From Microbacterium sp. LWS13-1.2 (GTDB lineage: Bacteria > Actinomycetota > Actinomycetes > Actinomycetales > Microbacteriaceae): 64,000 bases of DNA. This document shows positions 27,332 through 34,400 of the stretch, piece by piece. The number at the start of each line of letters is the position of its first letter. Positions within the stretch are counted from its first letter, which is position 1. The DNA lies in the NCBI RefSeq assembly GCF_040144835.1, contig NZ_CP151632.1, positions 1,240,001-1,304,000 on the forward strand, in the 5' to 3' direction. The translations under genes were made by a program, and so were the position numbers. The notes below the pieces were generated by a model, which had not been told where the DNA came from, made no database searches, and saw only the letters and a program-made list of their open reading frames with translations.

Positions 27332-30216
27332 CCGGGCACGAGCATCACGGCCCTCACGAAGGGCGAAGGCCTGCGGCGGAGGCTTCGACGCGGCCATCCT
27401 CGCCGGAGGCGTATCTCCTGGACGAAGACGAGGTGCTCGCACGCTACGGCACGCGCCGTGAAGGACTCACGTCGGAAGAGGTCATGGCACTCCGAGCCGA
27501 GTACGGCGACAATGTGATCGTCCGCGTGCACACGGAGCCGCTGGCGCTACGGTTCCTCCGCCAGTTCAAGGACTGGATGATCGTGCTGCTACTCGTCTGC
27601 GCCGCCATCACGGCATACCTGGGTGATTTGCTGACATCCGGGGTGCTCGTGCTGCTGGTCCTGCTCAACACATCGATCGGGTTCTTCCAGGAGTACCGCT
27701 CGGGCAAGACGATGGAGGCTCTGCAGCATCTGTCGCTCTCCCGCAGTCAGGTGCTCCGGGACGGAACCCTCACCGAACTCGACTCGACAGAGCTGGTCGT
27801 CGGCGATGTCGTCCGCCTGACGGAGGGCGCTTCGGTGCCGGCGGACACACGACTGATCGAGGCGAGCGCGTTCGCCACCAACGAGTTCGCCCTCACCGGC
27901 GAGAGCGATCCGACCCGCAAGTACACCCACCGCATCGCGACCGACGTCATGGTCGCCGAGAGACACAACGTCGCGCACGCCGGCACCACCGTGGCGACCG
28001 GCGAGGCAGTGGGGGTTGTGGTCGCCACCGGAACCCACTCGGAGCTCGGGCGCATCGCACAGCTCGCCGACGCGGCGCCGCAGACGCTGAGCCCCCTCCA
28101 GCGCGAGATGGGTCACATCGGCAGAGTGATCACCTACGCCACGTTCACCCTGGCACTCGTTCTCCTGGTGGTCGCGGTGTGGGCAGATCTGCCCCTGCAC
28201 GAGGCGGTGCTCTTCACCGTCGGATTCGCCAGCGCCGTGATACCCCAGGGCCTTCCGGCCGAGGTAAACACCGCTCTGGCGCAGGCAGCCTCGAGCCTCG
28301 CCGCTCGCAACGCGCTCGTGAAGCGATTGAGCGCCGTCGAGACGCTCGGCTCCACCCAGGTGATCTGCACCGACAAGACCGGAACGCTCACCAAGAACGA
28401 GATGACCGTCACCGGACTCGTGGCGGCCGGTCAGGAGTACATCGTTCGCGGGACCGGCTATGAGCCCGCCGGCGATGTCGAGTGGGCAGCCGACGCCGAC
28501 GCCGAGACACCACGCGATCGCGCCCGCCTCGTCGGCTTCCTCCGCGCGGGCGTGCTGGCCAGCAACGCCCGCCTGCTTCCCCCCGACGAGAAGCACCCGG
28601 CCTGGCATATCCTCGGCGACCCGACGGAGGCAGCGCTCCTCACCGTCGCCGCCAAGGCCGGCATCGACGTCCCCCGCGAGCGCCGGGAGCAGCGCAAGGT
28701 GCGCGAGTTCCCCTTCGATTCGTCGCGCAAGCTGATGACGGCCGTCCGCGAATCTCCCGACGGCACCCTGACCGCCTGGGTCAAGGGCGCGCCGGAGGCG
28801 GTCGTCGCGCGGGCCAGCCACATCGACGATGGCGGCGGCATCCGTCCCCTCACCGATGCCGACAGAGATGCCTTCCTCGCGCTCCACATCGCACGATCCG
28901 ACCGCGGTCTGCGCAACCTCGCCTACGCCTCGCGCGCGGCGACGCCTGCCGACGTGGCCGCGGTCGACCCGCTGGCCGTCGAGACGGGTCTGGTGCTCCT
29001 GGGGCTCGTCTCGATGGTCGACCCCATCCGCGATGAGGTTCCCGATGCGATGCGGCGTGCCATCGACGCCCGCGTCAAGGTGAACATCATCACCGGGGAC
29101 TTCTCCCGTACGGCTGAGGCGATCGCCCGCCAGGCGGGACTCGATCACGACCACGCGCTGACGGTCGTCACCGAAGACGAGCTGCGCCTCATGCGCGACG
29201 ACGAGGTGCTCTCCCGGGCGCTCGCGGGCGGCACCGTGTTCAGCCGCGTGGACCCCACCGACAAGACACGTATCGTCGATCTGGTCAAGAAGTCCGGTCG
29301 GATCGTGGCTGTCACGGGTGATGGCATCAACGACGCCCCGGCTCTTCGGCACGCCAGCATCGGCGTCGCCATGGGCGCGTCGGGCACCGACGTCGCGAAA
29401 GAGGCAGCCGAGATCGTCCTGCTCGACGACAGCTTCTCGACCTTGGTCGGCGCCGTCGAACAGGGGCGCGTGATCTACGCCAACATCAGCAAGGGCGTGA
29501 TCAGCTGTCTCACGTCGAACGCCGCCGAGCTCGTCGTCAACATCGTGAGCCTCGTCCTCGCCACGGTCGCGGGTCTGCCACTCGCGATCAACGTCATGCA
29601 GATCCTCGCCATCGATCTGCTGGGCGAGCTGCTGCCCATCGCCGCGTTGGGGCGCGATCCCGAGGAGGGCTCGGTAATGAAGCACGCACCGCGAGACCCG
29701 AAATCGCACATCGTCGGGCTGCGCAGCATCGGCAACCTGATGTACGCGGGTTCGATCATCGGCGTGCTGGCGATCGGCAACTATCTGCTGTTCTTCCAGC
29801 GAGAAGGGTCGTTCCCCTTCGCCGGGCCCGTCGATGCCTCACTGGTAGCACCGGCGACCACGATGACCTACGTCACGGTGCTCGTGTGCCAGTTCTTCAA
29901 CATCACGCAGCGGCGCAGCGAGCGCGGGCTGTTCACGCGCTACATCTTCTCCAACCCCACCTACTGGCTCGCCTGCGTCGCGGGCATCGGCATCATGCTC
30001 GCCATCGTCTACGTGCCCTGGCTGCAGACGGCGTTCCGCACCGGCCCGCTCGACGCGACGGACTGGGCCCTCGTGCTGCTCGCCGCTCTGATCTTCGTCG
30101 CGATCCGCGAGGCCGGACTCGCGCTGCGCAGACACGATCGCTGTGCGCGCGGACCGCGACCGACTCACGGCGAGCGCGGGCGTGCGGCCCGCGAGATCCG
30201 ACCGGCCAGCACCTAG
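27328..30216 (+). CDS. P-type cation-transporting ATPase (P2 type, CtpF-like)
   Basis: The 962-aa pump has the full P2-ATPase layout: an N-terminal cation-ATPase domain (ARYGTRREGLTSEEV), actuator TGES near residue 190, phosphorylation site CTDKTGTLT (D349), nucleotide domain KGAPEAVVARA, hinge GDGINDAPAL and six C-terminal helices. The membrane motif normally PEGLPA reads PQGLPA here (Gln307 for Glu), and that Glu is a cation ligand in Ca2+ and Na+ pumps, so ion choice may differ. CtpF, a relative, is in the mycobacterial DosR regulon. I do not name the ion. Confidence 0.88.
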   Translation: MTGHEHHGPHEGRRPAAEASTRPSSPEAYLLDEDEVLARYGTRREGLTSEEVMALRAEYGDNVIVRVHTEPLALRFLRQFKDWMIVLLLVCAAITAYLGDLLTSGVLVLLVLLNTSIGFFQEYRSGKTMEALQHLSLSRSQVLRDGTLTELDSTELVVGDVVRLTEGASVPADTRLIEASAFATNEFALTGESDPTRKYTHRIATDVMVAERHNVAHAGTTVATGEAVGVVVATGTHSELGRIAQLADAAPQTLSPLQREMGHIGRVITYATFTLALVLLVVAVWADLPLHEAVLFTVGFASAVIPQGLPAEVNTALAQAASSLAARNALVKRLSAVETLGSTQVICTDKTGTLTKNEMTVTGLVAAGQEYIVRGTGYEPAGDVEWAADADAETPRDRARLVGFLRAGVLASNARLLPPDEKHPAWHILGDPTEAALLTVAAKAGIDVPRERREQRKVREFPFDSSRKLMTAVRESPDGTLTAWVKGAPEAVVARASHIDDGGGIRPLTDADRDAFLALHIARSDRGLRNLAYASRAATPADVAAVDPLAVETGLVLLGLVSMVDPIRDEVPDAMRRAIDARVKVNIITGDFSRTAEAIARQAGLDHDHALTVVTEDELRLMRDDEVLSRALAGGTVFSRVDPTDKTRIVDLVKKSGRIVAVTGDGINDAPALRHASIGVAMGASGTDVAKEAAEIVLLDDSFSTLVGAVEQGRVIYANISKGVISCLTSNAAELVVNIVSLVLATVAGLPLAINVMQILAIDLLGELLPIAALGRDPEEGSVMKHAPRDPKSHIVGLRSIGNLMYAGSIIGVLAIGNYLLFFQREGSFPFAGPVDASLVAPATTMTYVTVLVCQFFNITQRRSERGLFTRYIFSNPTYWLACVAGIGIMLAIVYVPWLQTAFRTGPLDATDWALVLLAALIFVAIREAGLALRRHDRCARGPRPTHGERGRAAREIRPAST

Positions 30217-30251
30217 TCCGGATCGGGCAGGGTGGCGGCTCGCGAAGGATC

Positions 30252-30265
30252 GGGACCTTCGACCC
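30252..30265 (+). promoter_or_regulatory. DosR-box-like site after the ATPase gene
   Basis: GGGAC-CTTC-GACCC, the same 14-mer as the complements of the sites at 18665 and 25604. It lies 36 bp after the ATPase stop with no annotated gene downstream on the plus strand. Confidence 0.5.
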
Positions 30266-30449
30266 TGTTCGCCGGCGGGATCCGGGAGTGGACTGGGTTC
30301 GACGGAATGAGGTTGGACAGGTCGACGGACGACAAGCACGGTGTGGAGCGGGGTCAGAGGTGGACGCCATGCGCGACCTCCCCCGTTCTCTCCGAGGGCG
30401 TCGAGGACTTCGGTGTCCTGGGCGCGGCGCGATGCGCACCTCGACGACT

Positions 30450-30477
30450 TGTGCGGCATCCGGGGGGATGCCGCACA
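30450..30477 (+). terminator. Hairpin in the ATPase/LysR convergent gap
   Basis: Perfect 12-bp stem around a GGGG loop; could end the ATPase transcript or a short RNA started at the box at 30252. Confidence 0.5.
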
Positions 30478-30577
30478 GGTCGCAACTCCGGCATGAAGGC
30501 GCGGCTGCGGCGACCGGCTGCACTGGCGGCCGCTGACCGGCTGTACTGGCGGCCGCTGAGGACGCCGGCCGATCGCG

Positions 30578-31501
30578 TCACGCCAGGCGGGTGGTCGCCT
30601 CCGGCCGCGCTGCCAGGGTGGCGGCGGTGCGGACGATCGTCTGCTGCATGACCTCGACCGCCGGTGTGGGGGCGATGTCGGCGACACGCGCGATGCTGAT
30701 CGTGCGCGTGAGCGTCGGCTCCGTGAGACGCACCGCCCGCAGCCCCTTGCGCTCGATCATCACCATCGCCGGGACGATGGCGACGCCGATCCCGCGCTCC
30801 ACGAACCGGAGCACGGCATCCATCTCCGCGCCTTCGATGACCGCGCGGGGCCACAGCCCCGCCGCCTCGAAGGCGGCATCGGTCGTGCTGCGGAGGTCAT
30901 ACGTCGGGCTGAAGGCGACCTGCGGCAGATCGGCGACCTCACGGAGCGTGATGCTGTCATGCGAGGCCAGCGGCGGTGCGTCGCCGGACGAGATGACGAC
31001 GAGCTCCTCGAGCAGAAGGGGGGTCACGGTGAATCTCTCGGTGGATGACCCGCCCGACGTCGTGACCAGCGCGAGGTCCAGCTCGCCGCCGGCGAGAGCG
31101 TCGAGCAGCCCACGCGATCCTCGTTCCGTGATGTGCAGCTCGATCGCGGGGTGCGCGGCGTGGAACGCCCCCAGCACCTCGGCGACCAGGCTGATGCAGA
31201 GTGTCGGCGTGGCGCCGAGGCGCACACGCCCGCGCCGCAGCCCGGCCAGCGCATTGAGCTCCCGGCGGACGGATTCCGCGTCGGCGAGCATGCGGCGCGC
31301 CAACGGGAGGAGCGACTCACCGGCCGAGGTGAGCGTGCTGCCCGCGCGCGCACGGTGGAACAGCTCCGCGCCGAGATCCTGCTCGAGCGTGCCGATCTGA
31401 CGGCTGAGGGACGGCTGAGCGAGGTGCAGCTGCTCGGCGGCCCGCGTGAAGTTGCCGAGCTCGGCCACGCTGACGAAGGCGCGGAGCTGTTCGAGATTCA
31501 C
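30578..31501 (-). CDS. LysR-family transcriptional regulator
   Basis: The 307-aa protein has a textbook LysR winged helix-turn-helix at residues 1-60 (LRAFVSVAELGNFTRAAEQLHLAQPSLS..) and a periplasmic-binding-like effector domain after residue 90. It is divergent from the flavoprotein gene, the classical arrangement for a LysR regulator and its target. A perfect palindrome abuts the start codon and should be its autoregulatory binding site. The effector is unknown. Confidence 0.92.
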   Translation of the reverse strand: MNLEQLRAFVSVAELGNFTRAAEQLHLAQPSLSRQIGTLEQDLGAELFHRARAGSTLTSAGESLLPLARRMLADAESVRRELNALAGLRRGRVRLGATPTLCISLVAEVLGAFHAAHPAIELHITERGSRGLLDALAGGELDLALVTTSGGSSTERFTVTPLLLEELVVISSGDAPPLASHDSITLREVADLPQVAFSPTYDLRSTTDAAFEAAGLWPRAVIEGAEMDAVLRFVERGIGVAIVPAMVMIERKGLRAVRLTEPTLTRTISIARVADIAPTPAVEVMQQTIVRTAATLAARPEATTRLA

Positions 31502-31505
31502 GTTT

Positions 31506-31522
31506 CATAGCATAATGCTATG
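31506..31522. promoter_or_regulatory. LysR-type operator palindrome
   Basis: CATAGCAT-A-ATGCTATG has perfect 8-bp arms and begins 5 bp upstream of the LysR start codon. It contains the ATA-N9-TAT shape of LysR boxes. Binding here would cover the regulator's own promoter and lie 57 bp from the flavoprotein start. Confidence 0.75.
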
Positions 31523-31578
31523 GATACGAACAGAAAGATGCATTGGAGTAATCGTCTCGATGTTCTTACCGTTAAGCC

Positions 31579-33312
31579 GTGAGTACTTCCGAGCGCCAGC
31601 TTTCCACCACCGTCCTCGTCATCGGCACCGGGGGTTCCGGACTCCGCGCAGCCATCGAACTCGCCGAGGCAGGGGTCGACGTCATCACCCTCGGCAAGCG
31701 TCCCAAATCGGACGCCCACACCTCCCTGGCCGCTGGTGGCATCAACGCCGCCCTCGGCACCATGGATGCCGACGACAGCTGGCAGCAGCATGCGGCCGAC
31801 ACGCTGAAGGAGAGCTATCTGCTCGCCAACCCCCACACCGTCGAGGTCGTCACCTCGGGCGCCTCCCGCGGCATCGAGGACCTCGAGCGGTACGGCATGC
31901 CGTTCGCCCGCGAGGACGACGGACGCATCTCGCAGCGATTCTTCGGCGCGCACACGTACCGTCGCACCGCGTTCGCGGGCGACTACACCGGACTGGAGAT
32001 CCAGCGCACCCTCATCAACCGCGCGGCTCAGCTGCAGGTGCCCATCCTCGACACCGTGTACGTCACGCGCATCCTCGTCAACGACGACGGCGCGGTCTTC
32101 GGCGCATACGGCTTCGACCTCGAGGACGGCACGCGCTACCTCATCCACGCGGATGCCGTGATCCTCGCGGCGGGCGGACACAACCGGATCTGGCGGCGCA
32201 CCTCCTCGCGACGCGACGAGAACACCGGCGACTCGTTCCGTCTCGCCGTCGAAGCCGGCGGCCGCCTGCGCGACCCGGAGCTCGTCCAGTTCCACCCGAG
32301 CGGCATCATCGAACCCGAGAACGCGGCGGGCACCCTCATCTCGGAGGCGGCACGCGGCGAAGGCGGCATCCTGCGCAACGGCCTCGGCGAGCGCTTCATG
32401 CACCGCTACGACCCGGAGCGGCTCGAGCTCTCCACACGCGACCGTGTCGCACTGGCCTGCTACACCGAGATCAAGGAGGGGCGCGGCACCCCGAACGGCG
32501 GCGTGTGGCTGGATGTCTCGCACCTGCCGCGCGAGACGATCATGACCCGTCTGCCTCGCGTGTACCAGACGATGCTCGAGCTGCAGATGCTCGACATCAC
32601 CCAGGAGCCGATCGAGATCGCGCCCACCGCCCACTACTCGATGGGCGGCGTCTGGGTGCGCTCCTCGGATCACTCCACCGACGTCCCCGGTCTCTACGCC
32701 ATCGGCGAGGCCTCCTCGGGCCTGCACGGCGCGAACCGCCTGGGCGGAAACTCGCTGATCGAGCTCCTCGTGTTCGGGCGCATCGTCGGGCGGGCCGCCG
32801 CGGACTACTCCGCGTCGCTGCCGGCACAGCGTCGTTCCGCGTCCGCGGTGGCCGCGGCTCGCTCGGAGATCTCCGACCTGCTCACCGCGTCGGGGACCGA
32901 GAACGTGCGCGCGCTGCAGCGTGCCATCCGCGACACGATGACCGAGCACGCCGGGGTGGTGCGTGACGAGCAGGGCCTTCTGACCGGTCTCGCGGAGCTC
33001 GACGCCATCGAGGCACGCATGGCCGACATCGGCGTGCACCCCGACATCGCGGGCTACCACGACCTCGCCCACGCGTTCGACCTGAAGTCGGCGGCTCTCG
33101 CCGCACGCGCGACCCTCGAAGCGGCGCTCGAACGCCGCGAGACCCGCGGCTGCCACAACCGCAGTGACTTCCCCGACATCGACCCGGAGCTGCAGGTCAA
33201 CCTCGTCTGGTCGCCGACGACCGGTGTCGTCCGCGAGCCGATTCCCCAGATCCCGGCCGAGATCGCGGCGCTCATGCGCGAGGTGTCGGTCGCCGGGAAG
33301 CTCGTCGAGTAG
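31579..33312 (+). CDS. FAD-dependent fumarate reductase/succinate dehydrogenase flavoprotein-like oxidoreductase
   Basis: The 577-aa flavoprotein belongs to the SdhA/FrdA/NadB family. It has the FAD Rossmann motif VIGTGGSGLRAAIE, the SLAAGGINAALG stretch around the covalent-FAD position, substrate motif QFHPSGI, active-site Arg region EAARGEGGIL, HYSMGGV and GLHGANRLGGNSL. There is no iron-sulfur or membrane-anchor subunit next door, so it may act alone as a soluble fumarate reductase or aspartate-oxidase-like enzyme. GTG start with a weak ribosome binding site. Its divergent LysR neighbour probably controls it. Confidence 0.85.
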   Translation: MSTSERQLSTTVLVIGTGGSGLRAAIELAEAGVDVITLGKRPKSDAHTSLAAGGINAALGTMDADDSWQQHAADTLKESYLLANPHTVEVVTSGASRGIEDLERYGMPFAREDDGRISQRFFGAHTYRRTAFAGDYTGLEIQRTLINRAAQLQVPILDTVYVTRILVNDDGAVFGAYGFDLEDGTRYLIHADAVILAAGGHNRIWRRTSSRRDENTGDSFRLAVEAGGRLRDPELVQFHPSGIIEPENAAGTLISEAARGEGGILRNGLGERFMHRYDPERLELSTRDRVALACYTEIKEGRGTPNGGVWLDVSHLPRETIMTRLPRVYQTMLELQMLDITQEPIEIAPTAHYSMGGVWVRSSDHSTDVPGLYAIGEASSGLHGANRLGGNSLIELLVFGRIVGRAAADYSASLPAQRRSASAVAAARSEISDLLTASGTENVRALQRAIRDTMTEHAGVVRDEQGLLTGLAELDAIEARMADIGVHPDIAGYHDLAHAFDLKSAALAARATLEAALERRETRGCHNRSDFPDIDPELQVNLVWSPTTGVVREPIPQIPAEIAALMREVSVAGKLVE

Positions 33313-33451
33313 CGCCGTACGGCGGCCACCGCGGCACGCCTCCACTCTTCACACCCGCAGCGTCAGGGGAACTCTCGGTCAGCTGTAGCCCGTTCGCTGA
33401 CATGCTGCAACCCCCAGAGGTGTCTGGAGGGCATGCGAGTAGAAAGGCAGA

Positions 33452-33805
33452 GTGAAGAGAGTGACGTACGCGGGAAGCGAATTCGTGACCGGGGATGACA
33501 TCGCGTCGGCACTGCTCAGCTGCGGTCGGGCGCTGGCGGAGGCCGGCGAGGCCGAGGCCGTGACAGTTCCGTCATGGGAGGAGGGCGGCACGATCACCGG
33601 GGTGATGATACTCATCGGCCCGGCGAGCCAGATCGTCGTCCAAGACGCCCATGTCGACGCGGATGAACTCGTCGACGCCACCGCCGTAGCGCGGCTGAGC
33701 GCGATCGAGCGCCGCCTGAGGCCGGTTGCGGCCTTCGACGTCGACGGCCGGACTGACGGCTGGGACGGCGACAACCGCAGTCAGGCCTGGGACGGCGAGA
33801 TCTGA
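33452..33805 (+). CDS. Conserved hypothetical protein
   Basis: A 117-aa protein from a GTG with GAAAGG upstream. Its first 75 residues alternate strands and helices (VTGDDIASALLSCGRALAEAG, TVPSWEEGGTITGVMILIG) like a small alpha/beta domain. The C-terminal tail is Asp/Gly/Trp-rich (DGWDGD, AWDGEI). I do not recognise the family. It is monocistronic, followed by a terminator. Codon use matches its neighbours, so it is likely a real gene. Confidence 0.65.
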   Translation: MKRVTYAGSEFVTGDDIASALLSCGRALAEAGEAEAVTVPSWEEGGTITGVMILIGPASQIVVQDAHVDADELVDATAVARLSAIERRLRPVAAFDVDGRTDGWDGDNRSQAWDGEI

Positions 33806-33828
33806 CGACCGGAGATCTGACGGCTTGA

Positions 33829-33857
33829 GCATCCCGCTCCCGCAGCGAGCGGGACGC
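33829..33857 (+). terminator. Hairpin terminator
   Basis: Arms GCATCCCGCTC and GAGCGGGACGC pair with one mismatch, 24 bp after the stop of the hypothetical gene and before the convergent VOC gene. Confidence 0.65.
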
Positions 33858-33904
33858 CGACGCGTGCGAAGGCACGGACGATGCGGTGCGCCGTCGACCA
33901 CACG

Positions 33905-34333
33905 CTACTGCAGACAGAATTCGTTGCCCTCGGGGTCCCTCATCTGGAAGTAGGTCTCGGGCCACGGACCCCAGGTCTGGTCGACCAGGCGCACGACCTC
34001 GGCCCCCAGGGCGACGAGTCGATCCTTCTCGGCGTCGAGCTCTTCGCGCGTCGGATGCCGGCCGGGTGTGGCGCTGATGTCGAGATGCAGCCGGTTGCGC
34101 CCGTGTTTCGCGTCGTCGGCGTGGTGGAAGAACAGCCTCGGTCCCACACCTTCGGGATCCTCGGCCAAGCCGCGCTTGGCGAGGTCCGTCTCCGTCAGTC
34201 CGGCGGCGAGCAGCTCGTCCTTCAGCGGGTCGTCCCAGGTGGCCTCGGGATAGCCGAACACGGCGGCCCAGAAGCGGGCGAGCGCCGGAGGATCGTCGGC
34301 GTAGAACGTGATGTTCCCGAGTTTGCCGGCCAT
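33905..34333 (-). CDS. VOC (glyoxalase/bleomycin-resistance-like) family protein
   Basis: A 142-aa VOC-fold protein starting at MAGKLGNITFYADDP (ATG 34333, GAGAGAGG upstream). Two beta-alpha-beta-beta-beta units are visible: FYADDPPALARFWAAVFG and the second half ending in QMRDPEGNEFCLQ. NRLHLDIS provides a metal-ligand-like His. It resembles the glyoxalase-like domain group with no assigned substrate. It is downstream of dnaE2 on the same strand but separated by 67 bp. Confidence 0.82.
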   Translation of the reverse strand: MAGKLGNITFYADDPPALARFWAAVFGYPEATWDDPLKDELLAAGLTETDLAKRGLAEDPEGVGPRLFFHHADDAKHGRNRLHLDISATPGRHPTREELDAEKDRLVALGAEVVRLVDQTWGPWPETYFQMRDPEGNEFCLQ

Positions 34334-34400
34334 GACGACCTCTCTCCCGCGGCGTCGGCGCCGCGACATCCGTCACGCTAGCCCTCCCCCCTGACACGCC

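Larger units (their letters stand above)
30217..30577. other. Convergent gap with DosR-like box, hairpin and tandem duplication
   Basis: This 361-bp stretch holds no recognisable gene. It contains a DosR-like box (30252-30265), a perfect 12-bp hairpin (30450-30461 with 30466-30477, loop GGGG) and a 23-bp near-perfect tandem duplication (30512-30534 and 30535-30557). A short plus-strand frame from ATG 30366 (about 58 codons) is Arg/Gly-rich and unlike any protein I know. A box with no gene after it makes this a candidate for a regulatory RNA or a decayed gene. Confidence 0.45.

Noticed and set aside
26383..30216. A 1277-residue ATPase with a long N-terminal extension
   Set aside because: The first 315 residues read through the CPBP gene out of frame; the ATGA overlap at 27328 marks the true start.
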